A stretch of DNA of 64,000 nucleotides from Novosphingobium sp. SG707 (lineage in GTDB: Bacteria; Pseudomonadota; Alphaproteobacteria; Sphingomonadales; Sphingomonadaceae): positions 248,001 to 312,000 of the forward strand of contig NZ_JAAZQL010000001.1 of the NCBI RefSeq assembly GCF_012275515.1, in the 5' to 3' direction. Below are positions 9,075 through 16,831 of the stretch, one piece after another; positions within the stretch are counted from its first letter, which is position 1; each line of letters opens with the position of its first letter. The notes beneath the pieces were generated by a model. The model did not search any database and was not told the DNA's origin. It was given only the letters and a program-made list of their open reading frames with translations. Position numbers and translations under genes: made by a program.

Positions 9075-9580
9075 ATTCGCTGTTGATTCTGGGCGGCGCG
9101 CGCTCGGGCAAGAGCCGCTATGGGCAGGCGCGGATCGAAAGCCTTGCGGGGCCTTTGACCTATATCGCCACGGCGCAGGCCTTTGATGCGGAAATGGCCG
9201 ACAGGATCGCGCAGCATCAGGCCGACCGGGGGCCGCGCTGGCGCACGGTCGAAGCCCCGCTGGACCTGCCCGAGGCAATTGCTGCGGCGCAGCATGGGGC
9301 GGTGTTGGTCGATTGCCTGACGCTCTGGATGTCGAACCTGATCCTGGCGGAGTGGGATTACGATGCGGCGGGCGAGGCCTTGTGCGCGGCTGTGGCCGAT
9401 TGCCGCGTGCCGATTGCGCTGATCGCCAATGAGGTGGGCTTGGGCATCGTGCCCGACAATGCGCTGGCGCGGCGCTTTCGCGATGCGGCCGGATGGCTCA
9501 ACCAGCGCCTTGCGAAAACGGTGGATGAAGTCGTATTTGTAGCCGCCGGATTGCCGTTATTCCTCAAGTCCGGCGCATGA
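9071..9580 (+). CDS. cobP: Bifunctional adenosylcobinamide kinase / guanylyltransferase
   Basis: CobU/CobP-type enzyme that phosphorylates adenosylcobinamide and transfers GMP to it. 169 aa. The P-loop GGARSGKS lies at residues 8-15. A histidine at residue 49 in the [14 protein letters not shown] segment corresponds to the GMP-carrying histidine region. [11 protein letters not shown] is a Walker B-like strand, and [11 protein letters not shown] is a family hallmark. The start GTG overlaps the cobQ stop. It ends the riboswitch-led operon; no clear terminator was seen in the 40 nt before the next gene. Confidence 0.95.
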   Translation: MNSLLILGGARSGKSRYGQARIESLAGPLTYIATAQAFDAEMADRIAQHQADRGPRWRTVEAPLDLPEAIAAAQHGAVLVDCLTLWMSNLILAEWDYDAAGEALCAAVADCRVPIALIANEVGLGIVPDNALARRFRDAAGWLNQRLAKTVDEVVFVAAGLPLFLKSGA

Positions 9581-9620
9581 TTGTGGCATAAGGATTCCCG
9601 CATTGTCTTCGGGAGTTTTT

Positions 9621-10763
9621 GTGAGAAAATTGAATATCATGCTGGGCGCGATGCTGCTGGCTTCCACCGCTCATGCACAGGGTGTTTCGGCGCCGGTTGA
9701 ACCGGGCGTTTGGATGAAGGGCGACCTTCATCTCCATTCGCGCCACAGCAAGGATACGACCAACAATTCCGTCGGCAAGATCATCCATTTTGCCGAGGAC
9801 GAGGGTTTCGACTTTCTGGGCATCACCGATCATGACAACCATGTCGATGGCGACACCGCGCATCACACATGGGCCGATCCGGAATGGCGCTCGGATCGGA
9901 TCGTGCTGCTCTATGCCGCCGAATGGACGACCGAGCGCGGGCATGTGAATGTCTTTTCCTCGCATCCCTATGACCAGAAACTTTTGCGCAGCATGAGCGA
10001 TGCGCGCGATGTGAAACTGATCCCCCTGCGCAAGGGGCTGGGCGTGCATATGTCGGCCAACCATCCGACGAACAAGGACCACTATGGCTTTTCCTTCGAC
10101 ATGGTGGATTCGATCGAGGTCTGGAACAGTTCGAACTGGGCCAAGAACCCGCCCGCCTTGCTGGTGTGGGACGACATGCTCAAATCCGGGCGGATGATTG
10201 CGGGGCGCGGGGGCAGCGATTCTCACCATGGTTGGCCCGACAAGCCGGAGGATCGCGGGCCGCTCAGCGGCGAGCGCATGGCCAATTATGTCGGCACGCC
10301 CACCACATGGGTCTATGCGGCCAAGCGGGACCGGCAGGGCGTGGTCGATGCGCTGACCCATGGCCATGGCTCGATCAGCGCCAATCCGCGCGATCCGCGT
10401 GTCGAATTCTATGCCGATCTGGATGGCGATGGAAAGATCGACGCGATGATGGGCGACAATCTGCGCGCCGACGGCAAGCCGGTGACATTCCGCATCCGCC
10501 TGTCCAATGCGACGATTCCATGGGCGCAATATCAGGTTCGCGTTGTGCGCAATGGCGAGACTTTCACCACTTTGCCGGTCAATGCCAGCGATCCGGAAGC
10601 CACTTTCACCGACACGCCGCCCTTGGGCAAACGCAGCTATTACCGATTGGAAGTGACCGGGCCGCAGGCCGATTATCCGGCTGTGCCGATGGTGGCGGGC
10701 CGGAGCGACACGATGGTGGCGCTCTCGAACCCGGTGTATTTCAATTACGATCCGTCGTTCTGA
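9621..10763 (+). CDS. Exported PHP-domain metal-dependent phosphoesterase-like protein
   Basis: 380-aa protein with a signal peptide (cleavage likely after ASTAHA) and a PHP metal-binding domain. The metal ligands are visible as KGDLHLHSRHS, GITDHDNHVDG and RGGSDSHHGW. The C-terminal about 110 residues look like a beta-sandwich. PHP domains hydrolyse phosphoesters or act on nucleotides or sugar phosphates, so a periplasmic phosphatase is plausible; the substrate is unknown. The GTG at 9621 was chosen because GGGAG lies 6 nt upstream; a TTG at 9603 is the alternative. It faces the GH115 gene tail to tail with a shared terminator. Confidence 0.8.
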   Translation: MRKLNIMLGAMLLASTAHAQGVSAPVEPGVWMKGDLHLHSRHSKDTTNNSVGKIIHFAEDEGFDFLGITDHDNHVDGDTAHHTWADPEWRSDRIVLLYAAEWTTERGHVNVFSSHPYDQKLLRSMSDARDVKLIPLRKGLGVHMSANHPTNKDHYGFSFDMVDSIEVWNSSNWAKNPPALLVWDDMLKSGRMIAGRGGSDSHHGWPDKPEDRGPLSGERMANYVGTPTTWVYAAKRDRQGVVDALTHGHGSISANPRDPRVEFYADLDGDGKIDAMMGDNLRADGKPVTFRIRLSNATIPWAQYQVRVVRNGETFTTLPVNASDPEATFTDTPPLGKRSYYRLEVTGPQADYPAVPMVAGRSDTMVALSNPVYFNYDPSF

Positions 10764-10773
10764 TGGCGGTTTT

Positions 10774-10800
10774 GCGGGCCGGATACGCCATCCGGCCCGC
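10774..10800. terminator. Bidirectional hairpin terminator
   Basis: Perfect 11-bp inverted repeat GCGGGCCGGAT / ATCCGGCCCGC with a 5-nt loop, placed in the 44 nt between convergent genes. T-rich flanks are weak, so it may work as a simple stem barrier. Confidence 0.65.
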
Positions 10801-10807
10801 CGACCAA

Positions 10808-13285
10808 TCACGGCGCGGCGGTAAAAATCAGCCGGTCGAGCGCGATGCCGCCGCTGCGCGCGGTAACGGCAATGCGATGCGCGCCGGGGGTAAGCGCGGC
10901 AGGCACCGCCACTTTCAACTGATTGCTCAAAACGCCCTCGACCCAGCCCGCGCTGCCCACCTGACGCGGGACGGTGATGGCGATGGGGGCGCCGCCGTCG
11001 ATGCTGACCTCCAGCTTCAATTCGCGCACGTCTCCGTCCGGAAACATAGGCAGAATGCCCAGCGCGACGCCGGTTTGCCCCTGCGCCAGCGTGAAGCCGG
11101 CCGACCACGGGGCGCCTTGCGCATCGGCGATCATCACGCCGCGCCCGCGCCCCATGCCTTCCACCTTGCGCCAGCCCTTGGCGGGCACATCCTCGGCCTC
11201 CAGCACCGGCGATGACGGCGCCGTTGTCGCGTCTACGCGGGCAAAGAAGCGGTCGGGCGCGCTGCGCAGCGAGGCGGCGGGCGTGACCAATGGGCGCGGG
11301 CGATAGATGCGCCATTGCGGATCGGCCGGTTCGGCGGGCATGATGTTGCGCCATTTGCCGCCCGCGATACCATTGTTATAGCGCTCGGTGATCGCGGTGA
11401 TTTCCTCATCCGCCCATGCCATTGCGCCGCCTGCGGAATAGGCTTCGGCGGGCGTCACCTCGATCATTTCGTCATAATATTCCGCGGCGAAATAGCGGAT
11501 ATTGGCGGCCGAGGCCGCCCGGATCGGAAATTCGACCAGTTCGAACCACGCATCCTGCCGGTCGGCAGGAACCTGCGCGGCCATGGCCTTTGCCTGCGCC
11601 GCCAGAGTGCGCCAGCGGCGCAGGCGGTCATGCGCCTCGGGCACGGAGAAGTCGGAAAGGTGGCGGTCCTCGGCCTTGGCGGGCCATTCGAGATGTTCGG
11701 GGCGGCGCGCGAAATTGAGCAGGAAATAGTCATCCATCAGCGCGGCGGCCCCGGCCCCCAGTTCCGGCCCGAAAGCTTCGCCCAGCCAGCTTTTCAGATA
11801 GTCCCGCTGGCTTTCGTCCCGGTGCTTCTCCACGTCCCATGCCATGTCGAGGAAATGGGTCGTGCCGATCTCAGCGGGTTTGATGTCGCCCACATTGACG
11901 ATCCAGATGTTGCGCGCGCCCTTGTCATAGGCGCGCGTCATTTCCTCGCGGACCAGCGCGGGCGGGGTGGTGGAAAGCCAGAGATAGGAGAGCGGATAGC
12001 CCAGATAGGACAGATGGTAATAGACGCCCGCGCCGCCCGAACGATGGGCCTCGGCCTTGCTGGGGAATTGGCGGATATAGCCGAAATTGTCGTCGGGCCA
12101 GACGATGGACACATTCTCCGGCACCTTCAGGCCCGAGCGGTAGATGTCGAGCACCTCCTTGTAGGGCACGAAAATCTGCCCCGCCTTTTCCGCGCCGCCC
12201 GCCACATGTTTGTCGAGCAAGGCGCGCTGGTCCTTGATGACACGGTCGAGCAGCGCGACCTTTTCCGCCATCGTGCTGGTGCCGACCATGCCGGTGTCGT
12301 GCAGACCGCGCATGCCGATGGTCCAGAGGTTCTCATAGGCCCCGTTTTTCTGCACCCGCTCTTCCCAATAGAGGCGGATCTTTTCGGGATTGGCGGCATA
12401 GTTGAAGGCTTCGGGCGCATCCTTCCATTCGCCCACATTGTTGCGCAGCATCACCTCGGAATGAGACGAGCCCATGATGATGCCGTAATCATCGGCCAGT
12501 TTGGCGTTGGCGGGGTCGGAATTGAAAGCCGCCGTGGTCTTGTGCATCGCGGGCCAGAGCGTGTTGGCTTTCAGCCGCAGCATCAGTTCAAAGATGCGGG
12601 CATAGGTCTTGGGGCCGATATTCTTGTATTCCGGGTCGAAAGACTGCGCCGCCCAAGGGAACAGGCCCCAATCCTCGTCATTCACGAAGATGCCGCGATA
12701 GCGCACCGAGGGCGGGCCGAAATGATGCAGGCCTGGTGCGGCATAGAGCGCATCGTGATGGCGCGGGGCCAGATCGGCCCACCAGCTCCACGGATTGACG
12801 CCCATCGCGCGCGAGACTTCATAGGCGCCAAAGGCCGTGCCGCGCCGGTAGCTGCCCACCACCACCAGCGCGTGGGCGACGCCGGGCAGGGGGTTTTTGA
12901 CCGAGAGGATGAGGAAACTCTCCCATTTGCCTGCCAGCGCCGCAGGGTTGATCGTGCCCTTTTTGACCATGGCGTCGATGATCGGGCTTTGCCCCAGCGT
13001 GCCGATGATGATGGCGGCGGGGGCAGGCGCGGCTTCGGAGAGCAGGCGCGGGGTCTGCCCCGTCACCTGCGCCATGTCGCGGGCGAGATCCTGCGCGGCA
13101 TGGCGCACGGCCATGGCCTCGCCCGGCGCGACGATGATGGGGGCGATGCGGCCATGATCGGCCAGCGCGAAGGCGTCCTTCGTCGGGGCAAAGCGGATGA
13201 TCCCGTCATCCCCGGCATAGGCATGGCCCGAAAGGCTGGTCGCGCACAGGGCGGCGGCCAGCAGGGCAGTCTTGGCAAATTTCAT
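10808..13285 (-). CDS. GH115 family glycosyl hydrolase (xylan/glycan alpha-glucuronidase)
   Basis: 825-aa exported protein with a signal peptide ending near SGHAYA. The N-terminal domain (IIVAPGEAMAVRHAAQDLA) and central segments RYRGIFVNDEDWGLFPWA, LMLRLKANTLWPAMH and NVSIVWPDDNFGYIR are typical of GH115. Characterised GH115 enzymes release (4-O-methyl-)glucuronic acid alpha-linked to xylan; some act on other uronate-bearing glycans. It is the last gene of a leftward operon behind GH89 and NagX (15-nt gap). The target may therefore be a GlcNAc- and glucuronate-containing glycan rather than xylan; this is inference. Confidence 0.88.
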   Translation of the reverse strand: MKFAKTALLAAALCATSLSGHAYAGDDGIIRFAPTKDAFALADHGRIAPIIVAPGEAMAVRHAAQDLARDMAQVTGQTPRLLSEAAPAPAAIIIGTLGQSPIIDAMVKKGTINPAALAGKWESFLILSVKNPLPGVAHALVVVGSYRRGTAFGAYEVSRAMGVNPWSWWADLAPRHHDALYAAPGLHHFGPPSVRYRGIFVNDEDWGLFPWAAQSFDPEYKNIGPKTYARIFELMLRLKANTLWPAMHKTTAAFNSDPANAKLADDYGIIMGSSHSEVMLRNNVGEWKDAPEAFNYAANPEKIRLYWEERVQKNGAYENLWTIGMRGLHDTGMVGTSTMAEKVALLDRVIKDQRALLDKHVAGGAEKAGQIFVPYKEVLDIYRSGLKVPENVSIVWPDDNFGYIRQFPSKAEAHRSGGAGVYYHLSYLGYPLSYLWLSTTPPALVREEMTRAYDKGARNIWIVNVGDIKPAEIGTTHFLDMAWDVEKHRDESQRDYLKSWLGEAFGPELGAGAAALMDDYFLLNFARRPEHLEWPAKAEDRHLSDFSVPEAHDRLRRWRTLAAQAKAMAAQVPADRQDAWFELVEFPIRAASAANIRYFAAEYYDEMIEVTPAEAYSAGGAMAWADEEITAITERYNNGIAGGKWRNIMPAEPADPQWRIYRPRPLVTPAASLRSAPDRFFARVDATTAPSSPVLEAEDVPAKGWRKVEGMGRGRGVMIADAQGAPWSAGFTLAQGQTGVALGILPMFPDGDVRELKLEVSIDGGAPIAITVPRQVGSAGWVEGVLSNQLKVAVPAALTPGAHRIAVTARSGGIALDRLIFTAAP

Positions 13286-13300
13286 GATACTCTCTCGGCC

Positions 13301-14422
13301 TTATGCTTTCAGGATCAAGCCTTTGCGGTCCATCCACCAGCCCACGGCCCAGCACACCATCGTATAGGCCAGCGCGCAGAGCAGCGAGCCCAAGGCGCCC
13401 GGCGCCACGGCCTGAAACAGGCGGATGCCGACCCAGTCGTAAACCCCGTCCTCGCCCAGCGGCACCATGTTGAGCACGGTCACGAACATTTCGGAAAACA
13501 GATAGATCGCCAGCGGATTGCGCCCCAGAATGGTGAAGAAGCGGACGCCCCCCTGCTTGCCGCGCAATTCGATGATCCAGATCGTCCAGCCCAGCAGCAG
13601 CAGATCAAGCCCCGTGGTCAGCAGGACAAATGGGCTGGTCCACAGCTTCTTGGCGATGGGGAACCAGGGCTCCCACGCATGGGCGGCGGCCATACAGGCA
13701 AGGCCCGCCGCCAGCATCACGCGCAAGGCATTGCGCAGATCGCCGCCCCGCTGCACCAGCAATCCGGCCAGATAGCCCGCGAGCACATTGACCACAGCGG
13801 GGAAAGTGCCAAGGAAACCTTCGGGATCAAACCCGCCATCCTTTTTATACAGATGCCCCGGCGAGAGCAGCCACATGTCAAACCGGGTCCCCGCATTGCC
13901 CATCTTTCCATAGACATCGCCCGGCACGCCGAAATGCAGCAATATGGCCCAATAGCCCAGCAAGAGCGCCACGCAGGCCCCCAGCACCACCCGCCAGTCC
14001 GCCCAGCGCACGATGACGCCCGCCAAGACATAGCACAAAGCCAGCCTTTGCAGCACGCCCGGCACGCGGGTCTGCGCAAAGGGGATCAGTTCCCAGCCTG
14101 CATCGCCATGCCTCATAAAGGGAAACCAGTACATCAGGAAGCCCAGCGCAAAGATGATCGCCCCGCGCCGTAGCAGGCGCGTCAGATAGGGCCCGGCGGG
14201 CAGGGGCCTGCGCATGGCAAAGCTCATCGCATTGCCCATGGCGAAGAGGAAGGTGGGAAAGATCAGATCGGCCAGCGTGAAGCCGATCCATTTGGCATGG
14301 ATCAGCTGCTCATAGGCCCGCGCGCCCGGCCCCGCCGTGTTGACCAGGATCATCAGAAAGATCGTGCCCCCGCGAAACACATCGAGCGAGACGAAGCGCT
14401 GGGCCTTAACGGGTTCACTCAC
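13301..14422 (-). CDS. nagX: NagX / HGSNAT-like transmembrane acetyltransferase
   Basis: 373-aa multi-spanning membrane protein of the DUF5009/HGSNAT family. The N-terminus (RFVSLDVFRG, then IHAKWIGFTLADLIFP) closely matches the human lysosomal heparan-alpha-glucosaminide N-acetyltransferase pattern, including a histidine (residue 42) at the place of the proposed acetyl-carrying histidine. The role would be moving acetyl groups from cytosolic acetyl-CoA to amino sugars on the periplasmic side. GTG 14422 was chosen because it overlaps the GH89 stop by 4 nt; the frame is open upstream to 14506. Substrate is inferred from neighbours. Confidence 0.85.
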   Translation of the reverse strand: MSEPVKAQRFVSLDVFRGGTIFLMILVNTAGPGARAYEQLIHAKWIGFTLADLIFPTFLFAMGNAMSFAMRRPLPAGPYLTRLLRRGAIIFALGFLMYWFPFMRHGDAGWELIPFAQTRVPGVLQRLALCYVLAGVIVRWADWRVVLGACVALLLGYWAILLHFGVPGDVYGKMGNAGTRFDMWLLSPGHLYKKDGGFDPEGFLGTFPAVVNVLAGYLAGLLVQRGGDLRNALRVMLAAGLACMAAAHAWEPWFPIAKKLWTSPFVLLTTGLDLLLLGWTIWIIELRGKQGGVRFFTILGRNPLAIYLFSEMFVTVLNMVPLGEDGVYDWVGIRLFQAVAPGALGSLLCALAYTMVCWAVGWWMDRKGLILKA

Positions 14423-16719
14423 GGCAATTCTTTCAGCATTTGCGCGGCGGCGCGGACGGGATCGGTGGGCGCGGCATGGGCGTAATCCTTGCCATTGGCC
14501 ACCCATTGCTCTTCCCAGGCGCGGATGCGGGCGATGGCGGCGGCTTCATCCAGAGGCCGATGCGCCAGAGCGGCGGCGCGCGCATCCTCCAGCATCATTT
14601 GCCAGCGCGGCAGATAATAGTCGGCATAAAGCCCCGACCATGCGCGCGAGGCATAATCGGACAGATGGCCCGTCCCGCCCCAGATGGTGACGATGGCCTT
14701 GGCCTGCGTCGCGTAATCGGCTTTTTCCTGCGGCGTGTCGCCATAGGCGCGGGCGTCTTTCACCCAGGAGGCCAGCGTTTCCTGCTGATTGGCGGCCAGC
14801 GTGTCGATCTTGCGGGCCAGATCGGAGATTTGCGCGCGCGCTTTGTCGCCGCCCGCCACATCGCCCGCCTTATAGGCGGCCAGCGCGGCCTTGAGCTGGT
14901 CGTCCAGCCTCATGCTGGCATAATGGCGGGTGAGATCGACAATATCCTTGGCGAACAGGGCCGAAGGATGCGCGGGCGCGGCGGCCAGCATCGCCTCGAT
15001 CCCCCGGCGCAGCGCCGCAGGATCACCCGGCGCGGCGGGATAATCCGCGCCGCTCAGGCTGGGCCGTTTGAAGAAGAGATAGGCGCCCGCCATCTGGTTC
15101 CACCAGCGCGGGGTCCAGTAGCGGGTCTGATAAGCGCCCGCAATCGCCCCCTGCCACGCGGCAACCAGCGCGGGCGAGGTGCTGCCATAGCGCGCGGCGG
15201 TATAGGTTTTGAGCCATTCCCCCAGATCACGCTTTGGCCCCCATGCCAGATCATAGGCATAGGCATAGACAATGCTGTTCGAATGCAGCCCTTCGGGAAA
15301 CAGGCCAAAGCCCGCCATATGGCCCTTGCCCGGATGGATCAGCGCGGCGGCCATGTCGGTTTTATAGAAGCCAAGATCGCCATAGGCCGGGTTGCTGCCG
15401 CCATAATTATGGACATAGCCGTAAACCCATTGCTTGCCGTAAAAGGCCTGCGTCTGCTGCCAGATGCCGGGATAGCGGTCATTGCCGATATCGAGCACCA
15501 GCATCTTTTCATCGGGCACTTTGGAGAGGAAAGCGCGCACCGCGTCGGGCGTCCAGAACGCCTTGTCCGCGCCGAACAGCCAGCCCTGCATCACCCATGT
15601 TGCCTTGGGCGCGGCGGCGGTGATCGAGTGATAGAGCTTCTCGCCATAAGCGGCCAGACGCGCATCGCGCACCGCAGGCGGCAGGGCGGCGACCTTTTCG
15701 GCCTGCGTGTTGGCGGCGGCGGTGTTGGCGATGGCATCGCCATATTGCGCGTTGGCCGCATCCGATCCGTCCTCGGCAATCGGGGGGACCATTTCGTTGA
15801 ACGCATCGGCAAGGTAATAATCGCCCGCGCCATAGGTGGCGTTGTAAATCTCGATGAAACGCTTGGCCAGACGGGCGAAAAGCGGATCGGACGGGTCGAG
15901 CCAATAGGTCGGCGGGAAGCCTTCCCAACTGCGCATCGTGTAGATTCGCGCCTTGGGATGGGCCTTGGCGAAAGCTTCGGGCACATAGCCGGCAAAGGCG
16001 GGCAGCACCGGCTTCATGCCAAGGCTGCGCATCCGGCCAAGGATCCGGATCTGAAGCTGATGCTTCTTTTCGATCCAGCCAGGCGAGAGCGGGGCGCGAT
16101 AGCCCGCGATATTGCCCATCCGTTGCCACGGCAAAAAGGGCGCCGCGGACAGGCTTTGGCCGATGGCGGCCTCATCCATGCCTTCCTCGCGCCAGAGTGC
16201 GCGCCAGACATATTCCTGCCCCTCCATGGCCAGCGGCGTATCGACGCCATGGGCGGCCATCCAGTCGATCTCGCTGCTCCACCGGGCCCAGTCCCACCAT
16301 GGCGTGGTGTAGCCATAGGTGCAGGTGTTGAGATAGGCGCGCAGGTCGAAGGGGGAGGAAACCTCGCCGCTGTCGAAATTGTCGGCGCGCGACAGGGGCG
16401 CGGCGCGGCGGCCTTCCCAGCTCAGATGCAGCTTGCCCTTGGCCTCCAGCGCCTGCGCCACGCCATGGACGAGCGCGATGGGCGAGGAGCCGCTGGCCGC
16501 AATCGCGCCATGGCGGATGCGCACGCGATAGGTGGGGTGGGCGGCGGGGCGGATGGACAGATCAACCCGCTGCGCGGGAACCCCCATGCGCGCGATGGCG
16601 GCCCGCGCGGCGGCCACTTCGGGGCTGTCGGCAGCCTGAGCCGCGCCGCCTAACGCCAGCGCCACGGCAAGGCTGGACATCAGCAAAGGGTACAGGCGCA
16701 AAGGTTGCAGGATCGACAT
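14419..16719 (-). CDS. GH89 alpha-N-acetylglucosaminidase
   Basis: 766-aa exported enzyme (signal peptide about residues 1-29) homologous to human NAGLU. Strong landmarks are YLNTCTYGYTTPWWDWARWS, EIDWMAAHGVDTPLAMEGQE and KPVLPAFAGYVPEAF. Two glutamate motifs, AFNEM (E309) and LFPEG (E476), probably correspond to the catalytic acid/base and nucleophile. It removes terminal alpha-linked GlcNAc in the periplasm. It is first in the operon GH89-nagX-GH115, downstream of the TonB receptor terminator. The released GlcNAc would enter the PTS encoded on the other arm of the locus. Confidence 0.93.
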   Translation of the reverse strand: MSILQPLRLYPLLMSSLAVALALGGAAQAADSPEVAAARAAIARMGVPAQRVDLSIRPAAHPTYRVRIRHGAIAASGSSPIALVHGVAQALEAKGKLHLSWEGRRAAPLSRADNFDSGEVSSPFDLRAYLNTCTYGYTTPWWDWARWSSEIDWMAAHGVDTPLAMEGQEYVWRALWREEGMDEAAIGQSLSAAPFLPWQRMGNIAGYRAPLSPGWIEKKHQLQIRILGRMRSLGMKPVLPAFAGYVPEAFAKAHPKARIYTMRSWEGFPPTYWLDPSDPLFARLAKRFIEIYNATYGAGDYYLADAFNEMVPPIAEDGSDAANAQYGDAIANTAAANTQAEKVAALPPAVRDARLAAYGEKLYHSITAAAPKATWVMQGWLFGADKAFWTPDAVRAFLSKVPDEKMLVLDIGNDRYPGIWQQTQAFYGKQWVYGYVHNYGGSNPAYGDLGFYKTDMAAALIHPGKGHMAGFGLFPEGLHSNSIVYAYAYDLAWGPKRDLGEWLKTYTAARYGSTSPALVAAWQGAIAGAYQTRYWTPRWWNQMAGAYLFFKRPSLSGADYPAAPGDPAALRRGIEAMLAAAPAHPSALFAKDIVDLTRHYASMRLDDQLKAALAAYKAGDVAGGDKARAQISDLARKIDTLAANQQETLASWVKDARAYGDTPQEKADYATQAKAIVTIWGGTGHLSDYASRAWSGLYADYYLPRWQMMLEDARAAALAHRPLDEAAAIARIRAWEEQWVANGKDYAHAAPTDPVRAAAQMLKELP

Positions 16720-16766
16720 ACGGGGGTTTTCTTCCGTGCAGGCGGGCAGGACAAGCGGGCAAACAC

Positions 16767-16815
16767 AAAAAATCCGGCGAGGGGGCGAGCGACGGATCGC
16801 CCTCCCCCCGCCGGA
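16767..16815 (-). terminator. Rho-independent terminator after the amino-sugar TonB receptor
   Basis: Read on the minus strand, a GC-rich stem (TCCGGCG ... CGCCGGA with further GGGGG/CCCCC pairing inside) is followed at once by TTTTTT. It lies 17 nt after the receptor stop and separates the receptor transcript from the GH89 operon. Confidence 0.85.
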
Positions 16816-16831
16816 CAGTCAGGGTAGGTTC

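Noticed and set aside
11315..14173. 952-codon frame opposite GH115 and NagX
   Set aside because: Spans two real genes on the other strand, no motifs, shadow composition.
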